This document shows positions 31,405 through 40,999 of a stretch of DNA of 64,000 nucleotides, one piece after another. The stretch is taken from the NCBI RefSeq assembly GCF_003730135.1, contig NZ_RJVO01000003.1:124001-188000 (forward strand). Direction: 5' to 3'. The notes under the pieces were generated by a model. It was not told the DNA's origin. It worked only from the letters and a program-made list of their open reading frames with translations, and did no database searches. A program made the position numbers and the translations under genes. The first letter of the stretch is position 1. The number at the start of each line of letters is the position of its first letter. The stretch is from Stagnimonas aquatica (GTDB lineage Bacteria; Pseudomonadota; Gammaproteobacteria; Nevskiales; Nevskiaceae).

Positions 31405-34122
31405 ATGAGTACCCAAACGATCCGCGAGTTGGCGGCGGAGCTGCACAAGCCCGTCACCGAACTGCTGTCTCAGCTCAAGGACGCCGGCGTGGAGGCCAAG
31501 GACGAGCAGTCCGCGATCTCGCCGTCCGAGAAGATGGCCCTGTTGGCGCACCTGCAGAAGATGGCTCGCGGCAGCGGCACGCTGGCCACCAGCGGTGCCG
31601 GGCGGATCACCCTCAAGCGCACCGAGAAGACCGAGCTGAAGCTGGGTGGTGGTCGTGGCCTGCCCTCCAAGACGGTCAACATTGAGGTCAAGAAGCGGCG
31701 CACCTACGTCGCCCAGGACGAGCTGCCGACCGCGACGCGCGCACCGGAAGACTTGCCGGAAATCAGTCCCGAGGAAGCCCAGGCGGCCGAAGAGGCAGCG
31801 CTGCGCCAGCAGGCCGACCGCGAAGCCGCCGCCGCCCGGGCCGCCGCCGAAGCAGAAGCGCGGCGGGTGCAGGAAGAGGCCAAGCGCAAGGAGCGCGAGG
31901 AAGTGGAGGCCAAGCAGCGGGCCGAGGCGGAGGCCGCCGAGCGCGCCCGCACTGAGCACGCTGAGAAGCTCAAGAACGACCCGATCTATCGCGCCAAATG
32001 GGAGGCTGAGTCCTCCCGTCGTCGCGCCCAGGAGAACTTGGCGCGCGCTGCGGAAGCCGCGCGCATTGCCCGTACCGCACCGCCTCCGGTCGCTGCCCGC
32101 CCGGCTGCCGCCGCCGCGCGCCCTGCGCCGGCTGGTGCCCGTCCTGCTCCTGGCGCCGCGCGCCCTGCGCCGGCAGGCGCGCCGGCTCCGGCCAAGAAGG
32201 GAAGCGACCGTGATCGTGATCGCGGCCGGCGTGAGGAATTGCACCTGGCCGATGGCAAGGGTGGGCGGCGGGATCGCAAGGGTGGCAAGAAGCCTTCCGG
32301 CGCGATGCGCATGGGTGACAACGCCCACGCCTTCGAGCGGCCATTGGCGCCGATCGTGCGCGAGGTGGAAGTGCCGGAGGCAATCACCGTCGCCGAGTTG
32401 GCGTCGCGCATGGCAGTCAAGGCCGGCGACCTGATCAAGGTGATGATGCGCAACGGCGTCATGGCCACCATCAACCAGACCCTGGACCAGGACACTGCGG
32501 TACTGATGGTCGAGGAAATGGGCCACACCGCCAAGGCGATCAAGGACACCGATTTCGAGGACAGCCTGGAGCAGGCGGTCACCGGTGAGGGCTCGGATGT
32601 CGAGACCATCACCCGTCCGCCGGTCGTGACCATCATGGGTCACGTCGACCACGGCAAGACCTCCTTGCTGGACCACATCCGCAAGACCCGCGTCGCCGCC
32701 GGCGAAGCGGGTGGCATCACCCAGCACATCGGCGCCTATCACGTCGAGACCAAGAAGGGCGTCATCAGCTTCCTCGACACCCCGGGCCACGCCGCGTTTA
32801 CCCGCATGCGTGCTCGCGGCGCTCAGATCACCGACGTGGTGATCCTGGTGGTTGCCGGCGACGACGGCGTGATGCCGCAGACCCGTGAGGCCATCCAGCA
32901 TGCGCGCGCCGCCAAGGCACCGATGGTGGTGGCGGTAACCAAGATCGACAAGCCGCAATCCGATCTGATCCGGGTCAAGAACGAACTGCTGAAGGAAGAG
33001 GTGGTCGCCGAAGATTTCGGTGGCGACACCATGGTGATCGGCGTTTCCAGCCACACCGGTCAGGGCATCGACGAACTGCTCGACGCGGTGCTGCTGCAGG
33101 CGGAAGTTCTGGAGCTGCGTGCCCAGGTGGATGCCCTCGCGCGCGGCGTGATCATCGAATCGTCGGTGGAGAAGGGCCGTGGCCCGGTCGCCACCGTGCT
33201 GGTCCGTTCCGGCACCCTGAAGCAGGGCGATGTGATTCTCACCGGCCCGCACTTCGGCCGCGTGCGCGCGATGTTCGACGAGAATGGCAAGCCGGTGAAG
33301 TCGGCGGGTCCGTCGATTCCGGTGCAGGTGCTCGGTCTCTCCGGCGCGCCGGATGCCGGTGACGACGTGGTGGTGGTGGCCGACGAGCGCAAGGCGCGCG
33401 AGCTGGCCATCGTCCGCGAGAACAAGATGCGCGAGACCAAGCTCGCGCAGAGTTCGGCGGTACGCATGGAGAACGCCTTCGCCAACATGGGCGATGGCGA
33501 GAAGAAGGCGCTGAACCTGATGGTGAAGGCCGACGTGCAGGGTTCCGCCGAGGCGATCACCGAAGCGCTGCGCAAGCTGCCCAGCGAGGAGGTGCGCGTC
33601 AATGTGCTCTCCACTGGCATCGGCGGTATCAGCGAGTCTGACGTCGAACTGGCGCTGGCTTCGAAGGCGATCATCATTGCCTTCAACGTCCGTGCCGATG
33701 CGCAGGCACGCAAGCGCGTGCAGGACACCGGCGTCGATCTGCGCTACTACTCGATCATCTACAACATCCTGGACGACGTCACTGCGGCCATCACCGGCCT
33801 GCTGGGCACCGAGACGCGCGAGCAGATCGTCGGTATCGCCCAGGTGCGCGACGTGTTCCGCAGCTCCAAGATCGGCGCCATCGCGGGCTGCTTGGTGATG
33901 GACGGCAGCGTGCAGAAGAACCTGCCGATCCGCGTCCTGCGCAACAACACGGTGATCTACGAAGGCGTGCTGGAGTCGCTGCGTCGCTTCAAGGACGATG
34001 TCGCCAAGGTCGAGGCCGGCACCGAGTGCGGTATCGGTGTGAAGGACTACAACGACGTCAAGGTCGGCGACCAGATCGAATGCTTCCAGCGCGTCGAGGT
34101 GCAGCGCGTCGTCAAGGCTTAG
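31405..34122 (+). CDS. infB: Translation initiation factor IF-2
   Basis: IF-2 of 905 aa, the GTPase that delivers fMet-tRNA to the 30S subunit. The N-terminal helical domain ([20 protein letters not shown]) leads to a long Glu/Ala/Arg and then Ala/Pro-rich linker (about 115-300), the second IF2-N domain ([20 protein letters not shown]), the G domain with GHVDHGKT at 412-419, DTPGH and TKID, and the C-terminal fMet-binding domain. The linker is low complexity but in frame and intact. Confidence 0.98.
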   Translation: MSTQTIRELAAELHKPVTELLSQLKDAGVEAKDEQSAISPSEKMALLAHLQKMARGSGTLATSGAGRITLKRTEKTELKLGGGRGLPSKTVNIEVKKRRTYVAQDELPTATRAPEDLPEISPEEAQAAEEAALRQQADREAAAARAAAEAEARRVQEEAKRKEREEVEAKQRAEAEAAERARTEHAEKLKNDPIYRAKWEAESSRRRAQENLARAAEAARIARTAPPPVAARPAAAAARPAPAGARPAPGAARPAPAGAPAPAKKGSDRDRDRGRREELHLADGKGGRRDRKGGKKPSGAMRMGDNAHAFERPLAPIVREVEVPEAITVAELASRMAVKAGDLIKVMMRNGVMATINQTLDQDTAVLMVEEMGHTAKAIKDTDFEDSLEQAVTGEGSDVETITRPPVVTIMGHVDHGKTSLLDHIRKTRVAAGEAGGITQHIGAYHVETKKGVISFLDTPGHAAFTRMRARGAQITDVVILVVAGDDGVMPQTREAIQHARAAKAPMVVAVTKIDKPQSDLIRVKNELLKEEVVAEDFGGDTMVIGVSSHTGQGIDELLDAVLLQAEVLELRAQVDALARGVIIESSVEKGRGPVATVLVRSGTLKQGDVILTGPHFGRVRAMFDENGKPVKSAGPSIPVQVLGLSGAPDAGDDVVVVADERKARELAIVRENKMRETKLAQSSAVRMENAFANMGDGEKKALNLMVKADVQGSAEAITEALRKLPSEEVRVNVLSTGIGGISESDVELALASKAIIIAFNVRADAQARKRVQDTGVDLRYYSIIYNILDDVTAAITGLLGTETREQIVGIAQVRDVFRSSKIGAIAGCLVMDGSVQKNLPIRVLRNNTVIYEGVLESLRRFKDDVAKVEAGTECGIGVKDYNDVKVGDQIECFQRVEVQRVVKA

Positions 34123-34143
34123 GCCTAAGGCGACGCCAGCGCG

Positions 34144-34554
34144 ATGGCCAGCAAGCGTGACTACCCACGCGCCGCCCGGTTCAATGCCGAGCTGCGCGCG
34201 GTGCTGACCGAAATTCTGCGCGCCGACGTCATCCGCGATCCCCGGGTCGCGGGTGCCGGGCTCACCGTCACCAGCGTTGATGTCACGCCGGACCTGGCGA
34301 ACGCCCATGTCTGGGTATCCAGCCTGGTCGACGACGCCAAGCTGGCGGAGGCGGTCAAAGGTCTCAACCACGCGGCGGGCAAGTTGCGTCACGAGGTGGG
34401 TCAGCGCATTCAGGTCCGGCATCTGCCGCTGCTGCGTTTCACCGCCGACCAAGCCACTCGCGAGGGTGATCGCATCACGGCGCTGATCCGCACCGTGGTC
34501 GCTGAAGATCGCGAGCACGCCCGCTCGCGTGGCGAAGACTCCGAATCCGAATAA
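34144..34554 (+). CDS. rbfA: 30S ribosome-binding factor RbfA
   Basis: RbfA of 136 aa, a cold-shock KH-fold factor for late 16S rRNA maturation. Family features: RAARFNAELRAVLTEILR, DPRVAGAGLTVTSVDVTPDL and LPLLRFTAD. An acidic tail (DREHARSRGEDSESE) ends the protein. Its stop is directly followed by the truB ATG. Confidence 0.94.
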   Translation: MASKRDYPRAARFNAELRAVLTEILRADVIRDPRVAGAGLTVTSVDVTPDLANAHVWVSSLVDDAKLAEAVKGLNHAAGKLRHEVGQRIQVRHLPLLRFTADQATREGDRITALIRTVVAEDREHARSRGEDSESE

Positions 34555-35475
34555 ATGAACAGCGTGCGCCGGCCACGGCGCGCCGTGCATGGCGTGCTGC
34601 TGCTCGATAAGCCTCGGGGGCTGAGTTCCAACGACGCTTTGTTGCGGGTGCGCAGGCTCTACCAGGCCGACAAGGCGGGGCACACGGGGACGCTGGACCC
34701 TCTCGCCACCGGCTTGCTGCCAATCTGCCTGGGACAGGCGACGCGCTTGAGCGCGCAATTGCTGGACTCCCGCAAGCGCTATCTGGCTGAAGTCCGTTTC
34801 GGCGAGCTGCGCAGTACCGGCGATCTGGAAGGGGAAGTGATCGCTCGCAGCGATCCCGCCGGACTGGAACCCTTGCGTCTGCGCGCCGCCCTGCAGAGCC
34901 TGACCGGCCGCATACGCCAGATTCCCCCCATGTACTCGGCGATCAAGCAGGGTGGGCAGCGGCTGTACGAATTGGCTCGTGAAGGCCTGGAGGTCGAGCG
35001 CGAGCCGAGGGAGGTCGAAATCCATGCGCTGGACCTGTTGTCGTTCGCAGACGGGCTGGCCTTGCTGGACGTGAGTTGCAGCAAGGGAACCTACGTCCGC
35101 ACCCTGGCCGAGGATTGGGCGAAGGCGGTGGGGCAGGTGGCGCACCTGCACTCGCTGCGACGAATCGAAGTCGGCCCCTTCGGTCAGCAACCGATGCGGA
35201 CCCTGGAAGAACTCGGGCAGGTCGCACAGCAAGGCGTGGCGGCGCTGGATGCCTTGCTGCTGCCGGCGCGCGCGGCTTTGGACGGCTGGCGTTTCGTGCG
35301 GCCGGAGGATGAGTTGCTCCCGACGCTGGACCACGGTGGGTCGGTTCCCTGGCCGTGCGAGGAGGTGGGGCCAGTGGCCATCGAGGGGGCGGATCAGAGG
35401 CTGCTGGGTCTGGGTGAAGTGACTCCCGAAGGTCGGCTGCAGCCACGACGCTGGTTCGGGTCGGTCGGGATTTGA
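34555..35475 (+). CDS. truB: tRNA pseudouridine(55) synthase TruB
   Basis: TruB of 306 aa, making pseudouridine-55 in the tRNA T loop. Catalytic Asp48 is in GHTGTLDPLATGLLP, VHGVLLLDKPRGLSSN precedes it, and QIPPMYSAIKQGGQRLYELAR and CSKGTYVRTLAED are family segments. The C-terminal PUA-like part is present. No gap after rbfA, so translation is probably coupled. Confidence 0.96.
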   Translation: MNSVRRPRRAVHGVLLLDKPRGLSSNDALLRVRRLYQADKAGHTGTLDPLATGLLPICLGQATRLSAQLLDSRKRYLAEVRFGELRSTGDLEGEVIARSDPAGLEPLRLRAALQSLTGRIRQIPPMYSAIKQGGQRLYELAREGLEVEREPREVEIHALDLLSFADGLALLDVSCSKGTYVRTLAEDWAKAVGQVAHLHSLRRIEVGPFGQQPMRTLEELGQVAQQGVAALDALLLPARAALDGWRFVRPEDELLPTLDHGGSVPWPCEEVGPVAIEGADQRLLGLGEVTPEGRLQPRRWFGSVGI

Positions 35476-35493
35476 ACGGCTTTTCCCTGGTAA

Positions 35494-35522
35494 TTGTTTG
35501 AAAATGTGGTCTCCGCTATAAT
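35494..35522 (+). promoter_or_regulatory. rpsO promoter
   Basis: TTGTTT (35494-35499), 17-bp spacer, consensus TATAAT (35517-35522). The leader to rpsO is about 48 nt, where S15 autoregulation would act if conserved. Confidence 0.65.
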
Positions 35523-35576
35523 TTCGCGCTCAAAAAAGTGCAAGCATCCGAAACGCATTCCCCTGGAGTTGTTTTT

Positions 35577-35846
<270 letters not shown>

Positions 35847-35855
35847 GCGATCCAC

Positions 35856-35886
35856 ACGAACCGCGCCAAAGGCGCGGTTCGTTTTT
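35856..35886 (+). terminator. Terminator after rpsO
   Basis: Perfect 11-bp stem (35857-35867 with 35871-35881), AAA loop, five Ts. Partial readthrough into pnp is possible. Confidence 0.9.
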
Positions 35887-35945
35887 GCGCGTCTGGTCTG
35901 CGTTTGGCGCCGGCGCGACTTCCACTCGAATCAGAGAACGAATCC

Positions 35946-38051
35946 ATGACCTTTCCAGTCCAGCCGGTCCGCAAGTCCTTTCAGTACGGTCAGCACGAAG
36001 TAGTCCTTGAAACCGGCCACATGGCCCGCCAGGCCACCGCCGCCGTGGTGGTGAGCATGGGCGAGACCGTGGTGCTGGTCTCGGTGGTCGCCAAGAAGGA
36101 GCCGAAGGAAGGCCAGGATTTCTTCCCGCTCACCGTTGACTACATGGAGCGCTTCTACGCTGGCGGCCGCATCCCTGGCGGCTTCTTCAAGCGTGAAGGC
36201 CGTCCCACCGAGAACGAGACCCTCACCTCGCGCCTGATCGACCGCCCGCTGCGCCCGCTGTTCCCGGATGGCTTCTACAACGAGATCCAGGTGGTCGCCA
36301 CCGTCATCTCGCTGAACCCGGAAGTGGCCGGTGACATTCCGGCGCTGATCGGCGCTTCCGCCGCCATGAGCCTGGCCGGCGTGCCGTTCGAAGGCCCCAT
36401 CGGTGCCGCCCGCGTTGGCTACGCCAATGGCCAGTACCTGCTCAACCCCACCACCAAGCAGCTCGAAACCTCGCAGCTCGACCTGGTGGTCGCCGGCACC
36501 AAGGACGCAGTGCTGATGGTGGAATCCGAAGCCCAGCAGCTCTCGGAAGACGTGATGCTCGGCGCCGTGCTGTTCGGTCACGAGCAGATGCAGGCCGCGA
36601 TCAATGCCATCAACGAGCTGACTGCCGTCGCCGGCAAGCCGAAGTGGGATTGGACCGCTCCGGCTGAATCCGCCGAGCTGACCGCCGCCATCAATGCCGT
36701 CGAAGCCCTGGTCAGCGATGCCTACAGCATCACCGACAAAAAGGCGCGTCAGGACGCCGTGGCCGCCGTCCGCAAGCAGCTCACCGCCGAACTGGCCGGC
36801 GGCGATGCCCCGAAGTTCAGCGAGGGCAAGATCAAGGATGCCTTCCACGCCCTGGAAGCCCGCGTGGTGCGTAACCGCATCCTTGATGGCGCGCCGCGTA
36901 TCGACGGCCGCGACCGCGTTACCGTGCGTCCGCTGACCATGGGCACCGGCCTGCTGCCGCGTGTGCACGGCTCGGCCCTGTTCACCCGTGGCGAAACCCA
37001 GGTGATGGCCGCCATCACCCTGGGCACCGGCAAGAGCTCGCAGTTGATCGACGCTGCCTCCGGCGAGACCAACGACAGCTTCCTGTTCAACTACAACTTC
37101 CCTCCGTACTGCGTCGGTGAGACTGGTCGTCTGAACGCGCCCAAGCGTCGCGAGATCGGCCACGGCCGTCTGGCCAAGCGCGGCGTCATGGCGGTGATGC
37201 CGGATCTGGTCAAGGAATTCCCCTACGTGGTGCGCGTGGTCACCGAGGTGATGGAGTCCAACGGCTCTTCCTCGATGGCTTCGGTGTGCAGCGCCAGCCT
37301 GGCGTTGATGGACGCTGGCGTGCCGCTGAAGGCGCCAGTGGCCGGCGTGGCCATGGGTCTGATCAAGGAGGCCGAGAAGTTTGCGGTGCTCACCGACATC
37401 CTCGGCGACGAAGATCACCTCGGCGACATGGACTTCAAGGTGGCCGGTTCGGTCAACGGCATCACCGCGCTGCAGATGGACATCAAGATCACCGGCATCA
37501 CCGGCGAGATCATGAAGCTGGCGCTGGCCCAGGCCAAGGACGCGCGTTTGCACATCCTCGGCGCCATGAATCAGGCGCTGTCCGGTACCCGCGAGACCAT
37601 GAGCCCCTGGGCGCCGCGCATCACCACCATCAAGATCCACCCGGACAAGATCCGCGAAGTGATTGGCAAGGGTGGTGTCACCATCCGTTCGATCACCGAG
37701 GCCACTGGCACCCAGATCGACATCGACGACGACGGCACCATCAAGATCGCCGCCGTCACTGGCGAAGCGGCCGAAGCCGCCATCGCCCGCATCACCATGC
37801 TCACCCGCGAAGTGATGCCGGGTGATGTCTACGAGGGTCGTGTGGCCCGCCTGATGGATTTCGGTGCGTTCGTGACCATCCTGCCTGGCCGCGACGGTCT
37901 GGTGCACATCAGCCAACTCTCGGAGCAGCGCGTCGAGAAGGTGGAAGAGGTGGTCAAGGAAGGCGACATCGTGCGCGTCAAGGTGCTGGAAGTGGGGCGT
38001 GACGGCAAGATTCGTTTGTCCATGAAGGCTTCCGACGTCGGTCTCGCCTGA
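35946..38051 (+). CDS. pnp: Polyribonucleotide nucleotidyltransferase
   Basis: PNPase of 701 aa, a phosphorolytic 3'-5' exonuclease of the RNA degradosome. Two RNase PH cores are visible ([15 protein letters not shown] and [21 protein letters not shown]), with [16 protein letters not shown] and [19 protein letters not shown] in the second core, then the KH ([16 protein letters not shown]) and S1 ([18 protein letters not shown]) domains. ATG 35946 gives the family start; an earlier in-frame ATG would add 14 residues. Confidence 0.98.
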   Translation: MTFPVQPVRKSFQYGQHEVVLETGHMARQATAAVVVSMGETVVLVSVVAKKEPKEGQDFFPLTVDYMERFYAGGRIPGGFFKREGRPTENETLTSRLIDRPLRPLFPDGFYNEIQVVATVISLNPEVAGDIPALIGASAAMSLAGVPFEGPIGAARVGYANGQYLLNPTTKQLETSQLDLVVAGTKDAVLMVESEAQQLSEDVMLGAVLFGHEQMQAAINAINELTAVAGKPKWDWTAPAESAELTAAINAVEALVSDAYSITDKKARQDAVAAVRKQLTAELAGGDAPKFSEGKIKDAFHALEARVVRNRILDGAPRIDGRDRVTVRPLTMGTGLLPRVHGSALFTRGETQVMAAITLGTGKSSQLIDAASGETNDSFLFNYNFPPYCVGETGRLNAPKRREIGHGRLAKRGVMAVMPDLVKEFPYVVRVVTEVMESNGSSSMASVCSASLALMDAGVPLKAPVAGVAMGLIKEAEKFAVLTDILGDEDHLGDMDFKVAGSVNGITALQMDIKITGITGEIMKLALAQAKDARLHILGAMNQALSGTRETMSPWAPRITTIKIHPDKIREVIGKGGVTIRSITEATGTQIDIDDDGTIKIAAVTGEAAEAAIARITMLTREVMPGDVYEGRVARLMDFGAFVTILPGRDGLVHISQLSEQRVEKVEEVVKEGDIVRVKVLEVGRDGKIRLSMKASDVGLA

Positions 38052-38069
38052 TCGTCGGCCGCAACAAGG

Positions 38070-38106
38070 ACGGCCGCTCCATGTGGAGCGGCCGTTTTGT
38101 TTTTTG
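38070..38106 (+). terminator. Terminator after pnp
   Basis: Perfect 11-bp stem ACGGCCGCTCC (38070-38080) with 38085-38095, ATGT loop, then TTTGTTTTTT. Confidence 0.92.
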
Positions 38107-38234
38107 TGGTGTTCTTTACGCGGTACCGCCGTTGCGGCGGAATAAACCCGGGTTTTGCGCCGTCATCGGCTTGAAACAACCGTCTGATTGCTTCAGAATG
38201 CAACACATCGGGTCGCTGTCAGTTTGTCCCGACC
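38107..38234. other. Non-coding stretch between pnp terminator and candidate sRNA
   Basis: Part of the 512-base gap between pnp and phaR, the only gene-free stretch over 300 bases in the window. It holds one small hairpin (CCGCCG-TTG-CGGCGG at about 38126-38140) and no credible reading frame. The rest of the gap holds the sRNA, its promoter and an AT-rich stretch at 38401-38563. Confidence 0.5.
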
Positions 38235-38364
38235 AAAAAAAGAACCCCCCTCGTTGCCGAAGGGGGTAAGGTGCTAGAAAGGCGCATGGCCTTTCTGGAG
38301 GAGACCAGATAAAAGCCCGGAAACGAGACCCGCTTCCGGGCTTTTTTCGTTTCCTACTTTTGTT
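38235..38364 (-). ncRNA. Candidate small RNA, about 130 nt, with CUCCUCC segment
   Basis: Predicted from sequence only. A consensus minus-strand promoter is followed by three hairpins. The first has a 12-bp stem (38345-38334 with 38322-38311). The middle region can form either a 5-bp stem with loop UCUCCU (38309-38294) or an 8-bp stem (38296-38289 with 38283-38276) that leaves CUCCUCC unpaired. The last is a 9-10-bp stem capped by a GCAA tetraloop and ending in seven Us (38241-38235), an excellent intrinsic terminator. The C-rich segment is complementary to ribosome-binding sites, as in known anti-Shine-Dalgarno sRNAs. No reading frame of note. The first hairpin, with four Us, might give a shorter product. 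Confidence 0.65.
38311..38347 (+). terminator. Bidirectional hairpin, terminator in the plus direction
   Basis: AAAAGCCCGGAA (38311-38322) pairs with TTCCGGGCTTTT (38334-38345) and on the plus strand ends in six Ts. On the minus strand the same hairpin is the first stem of the candidate sRNA. Confidence 0.65.
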
Positions 38365-38373
38365 GCAGTGCAG
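38361..38373. promoter_or_regulatory. PhaR-like operator at the sRNA start
   Basis: TGTTGCAGTGCAG overlaps the predicted transcription start and abuts the -10 of the sRNA promoter. Ten of its first 11 bases recur before phaR (39084-39094). TGCA-type half-sites fit known PhaR targets; binding is inferred. Confidence 0.45.
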
Positions 38374-38400
38374 TATAGACCTCTGTTATTGCAATGTCAA
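38372..38400 (-). promoter_or_regulatory. Strong sigma-70 promoter of the candidate sRNA
   Basis: On the minus strand TTGACA (38400-38395), 17-bp spacer, TATACT (38377-38372). The spacer includes TTGCAA, and an A/T tract (about 38413-38422) sits upstream like an UP element. This is the best consensus promoter in the window. Confidence 0.8.
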
Positions 38401-38563
38401 TTCTGCAGATGCTTAAAAAAATTCAACCATAACAATGAGTTATTTTGATTCTTGAAAAATTGGTGACGCAAACGTCATTTATATCAATGATTGATCTGAG
38501 CTAATGCCGCTGCGAAATCAGGCTTGTCACGGCTAGAAGAAAGCAATAACCGGGCCGTTCTGT

Positions 38564-39067
38564 TCAGACGCCAGGGCCGTCCTCGCCTTTTTCTCGCAAG
38601 GGGTTGATTGCCTTGGCGCGTTCCAGGCTCTTCAGGAACTCCTTGCGCACTGCCCGCCAGACCGGAACCTGCTTCTCCGCCAGTTCCTTGAGCACCTGCA
38701 CTGGCTGCTGCGCCTGCCCGAGCAGGTCGCGCAGCTGGTCGGTGAAGTGGTGTTGCTGCTCGGAGAACAGGCGCAGCGACAGCTCCAGGTAACGGCTGAT
38801 GCTGGACTGCATCGGGTCGCCGTAATAACGGACGATGAACATCAGCAGATCGGCGCTGAAGATCGGGTTGCCACCTTCCTCCTGCTCGGCGATCACCTGC
38901 AGCAGGATCGAGCGGGTGATGTCCTCGTGACTGCGCTTGTCCTCGACCCGGAAGCTGATGTTCTGCAGAACCAGTTGCCGTACCTCCTCCAGCGTGATGT
39001 AGCGGCTGACGTGGGTGTCGTACAGCCGGCGGTTGGGGTACTTCTTGATGATGCGGACATCGTTCAT
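38564..39067 (-). CDS. phaR: Polyhydroxyalkanoate synthesis repressor PhaR
   Basis: PhaR of 167 aa. The N-terminal DNA-binding domain, with the hallmark IIKKYPNRRLYDTHVSRYIT, is at about residues 5-25 and continues to about 65. The following PHB-accumulation domain has LLMFIVRYYGDPMQSSISRYLE, and a helical, basic tail follows. In other species PhaR senses PHA granules and represses phasin genes and itself. No PHA synthase or phasin gene is in the window. ATG 39067 was chosen because the family starts just before the KKYPNR motif; an in-frame ATG eight codons upstream overlaps an operator-like box. Divergent in orientation from pnp, and transcribed towards the sRNA. Confidence 0.93.
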   Translation of the reverse strand: MNDVRIIKKYPNRRLYDTHVSRYITLEEVRQLVLQNISFRVEDKRSHEDITRSILLQVIAEQEEGGNPIFSADLLMFIVRYYGDPMQSSISRYLELSLRLFSEQQHHFTDQLRDLLGQAQQPVQVLKELAEKQVPVWRAVRKEFLKSLERAKAINPLREKGEDGPGV

Positions 39068-39083
39068 GGGCGCGGGATAAAAA

Positions 39084-39094
39084 TGTTGCACTGC
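39084..39094. promoter_or_regulatory. PhaR-like box upstream of phaR
   Basis: TGTTGCACTGC lies 17-27 bases before the phaR start and differs at one position from the box at the sRNA promoter. PhaR is known to autoregulate in other bacteria; that it does so here is inferred. Confidence 0.45.
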
Positions 39095-39138
39095 GGAAAG
39101 AATGCCAGAAGCCGCCCTTTCCCGCTATTGAGGCGCTT

Positions 39139-40086
39139 CTAACCCGCCATTTCAGGAATGCTCTGTTGCCGGGCTGGAGCAACTTGCGTGAGTCGCCATT
39201 CCCGCAGGGCCCAGGCCAGAATTTCCTGCGGCGCCGCCCGCTCCAGCTCCACCGGTGGTGCGCCGCCGAGGGCACGTAAACAACGCTGGAGATTGGCGCC
39301 GGCGCTGTGTTCATCCAGCGCCGGAGCGCCGTTTTGCTTGGATAGCTTGCGGCCGTCCACCGCGACCAGCACCGGCAAGTGCAGGTAGGCCGGCACCGGC
39401 GCACCCAGCGCGCCTAGCAGCAGGATCTGGCGCAGGCTGGAGCCGATCAGATCGGCGCCGCGCACCACCTCGGTGATGCCCTGCGCCTGTTCATCGACCA
39501 CGCAGGCAAGCTGGTACCCGCAAACTCCGTCGCCGCGACGCAATACGAAGTCGCCGATCTCGCTTTCCGCATCGCGCCACAGACGGCCTTGCACCGGGTC
39601 CTGCAGTTCCACGCCGCCGCTGGGGACGCGCCAGCGCAATGCGGCCGCACCGGTGCCGATCGGTGCCGAGCGGCAGCGGCCGGAGTAGACGGGGCCATCG
39701 GGGCCGGGCCGGCTCTCGGCCGCGAGCCGGGCGCGAGTGCAGTCGCAGGGATAGACCCGGCCCTGGGACTGCAAGCGTTCCAGCGCCGCCGTGTACTCGG
39801 CGCCGTGTGCGCTTTGCAGGCGCGGCGTCTCGTCCCAATGCAGTCCATGTGCTTCCAGTTGCCGCAGGATCACTGCACTGGCGCCGGGCGGGCAGCGCGC
39901 GCGGTCGAGGTCGTCGATGCGCAGCAGCCAACGACCGCCGGCCTGGCGTGCGCGCAGCCAGCTGGTCAGTGCCGTCAGCAGCGAGCCCAGGTGCAGCGGG
40001 CCCGAAGGTGTAGGGGCGAAGCGACCGCGGTATTCGGGGTCGGGAGGGCTCATCGGGTCGTGAACAAAATCAAGCTGTTCTTGCAT
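39139..40086 (-). CDS. gluQ: Glutamyl-Q tRNA(Asp) synthetase
   Basis: GluQRS of 315 aa, a truncated glutamyl-tRNA synthetase paralogue that attaches glutamate to queuosine-34 of tRNA-Asp. It has RFAPTPSGPLHLGSLLTAL (HIGH-like), a zinc site YPCDCTRARL...VYSGRCR, and the KLSKQNGA loop, but lacks the anticodon-binding domain. ATG 40086 has AGGTG eight bases upstream; an in-frame ATG at 40053 would give the more usual short N-terminus. It is divergent from the HAD gene and not next to dksA as in Enterobacteria. Confidence 0.9.
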   Translation of the reverse strand: MQEQLDFVHDPMSPPDPEYRGRFAPTPSGPLHLGSLLTALTSWLRARQAGGRWLLRIDDLDRARCPPGASAVILRQLEAHGLHWDETPRLQSAHGAEYTAALERLQSQGRVYPCDCTRARLAAESRPGPDGPVYSGRCRSAPIGTGAAALRWRVPSGGVELQDPVQGRLWRDAESEIGDFVLRRGDGVCGYQLACVVDEQAQGITEVVRGADLIGSSLRQILLLGALGAPVPAYLHLPVLVAVDGRKLSKQNGAPALDEHSAGANLQRCLRALGGAPPVELERAAPQEILAWALREWRLTQVAPARQQSIPEMAG

Positions 40087-40157
40087 CTTCTTCACCTAGA
40101 ATACGGCATGCATCCTGTCCTGCCTCGCGCCTGCGGCAGGCCCCTAGAGGGCCGCTG

Positions 40158-40943
40158 ATGGCCTTGCGCGCCCTGCTGTTCGATCTCGATGGCACGCTGG
40201 CGGATACCGAGGCGCACGGACATCGCCCGTCCTACAACCGCGCCTTTCGCAAGCTCGGTCTCGGCTTCCGCTGGGGCCCGAAGCTGTACCGGCGCCTGCT
40301 CAAGCAGCCCAGCGGCCGCGAGCGCCTGCTGCACTACCTGCGCCGCTACCAACCAGAGCTCGGGGAGCACGCCGAGGCGGTTTCCGAAAGCGAGGAGGCC
40401 TGGGTGGAGCACGTGCACCGGCTGAAGTCGCGCTATTTCCGCCGCTACCTCCGCCAGGGCAAGGTGCCGCTGCGTCCAGGGGTCGCACGGCTGCTGCGCG
40501 AGGCCAGCGAGGCCGGCTTGCGGCTGGCGGTGGTGACCAATGCCAGCCGCGCCAGCGTCAAGCCGTTTCTCAAATACGGTCTCGGCCAGGACCTGGCCCA
40601 GCGCATCAGCCTGGTGGTCGGCGGTGACCAGATCGCCGCCCGCAAGCCCGCGCCCGACCTCTACCGCTATGCCCTCGGCAAGCTCAAGCTCGCGCCGTAC
40701 GAGTGCATCGCCATCGAGGATTCTGCGATGGGCTTGCAGGCCGCCCGCGCCGCCGGCGTGCCCACCGTCATCACCGTCAACAGCGACACCCTGGAGCAGG
40801 ATTTTTCCGCCGCCAGCCTGGTGCTCGATGCCCTGGGCGAGCCGGATCAGCCGGCGCGGGTGCTGGCCGGCCGCATGGACGAACCACAGCTGGGGCTCAA
40901 GACCTTGCGTCGCATCGCCCGCAGCGCCGCGCCGAGGCTCTAG
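40158..40943 (+). CDS. HAD-IA family hydrolase (CbbY/phosphoglycolate phosphatase-like)
   Basis: HAD phosphatase of 261 aa. Motif I is FDLDGTLADTEAHGH with nucleophile Asp9 and Asp11; motif II is VVTNAS; motif III lysine is in ARKPAPDLYRYAL; motif IV is IEDSAMGLQAARAAG. An all-helical cap lies at about 20-95. The arrangement is closest to CbbY/beta-phosphoglucomutase-like phosphatases. Substrate unknown. It lies just before the flavoprotein gene (56 bases) in the same direction. Confidence 0.8.
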   Translation: MALRALLFDLDGTLADTEAHGHRPSYNRAFRKLGLGFRWGPKLYRRLLKQPSGRERLLHYLRRYQPELGEHAEAVSESEEAWVEHVHRLKSRYFRRYLRQGKVPLRPGVARLLREASEAGLRLAVVTNASRASVKPFLKYGLGQDLAQRISLVVGGDQIAARKPAPDLYRYALGKLKLAPYECIAIEDSAMGLQAARAAGVPTVITVNSDTLEQDFSAASLVLDALGEPDQPARVLAGRMDEPQLGLKTLRRIARSAAPRL

Positions 40944-40999
40944 ACCAGCGCCCATCGGTATACTCCGCCGCTCTTCGGCAGGGCAGATCAGGAGCGAAC

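Noticed and set aside
32080-32260. Apparent repeat in the infB linker
   Set aside because: It is the usual Ala/Pro-rich linker of IF-2, repetitive only by amino-acid composition.
31348-35334. Open frame of over 1300 codons on the minus strand opposite infB, rbfA and truB
   Set aside because: High-GC codon bias of the real plus-strand genes leaves the opposite frame open; its translation is low-complexity, His/Gln/Arg-rich and has no family match.
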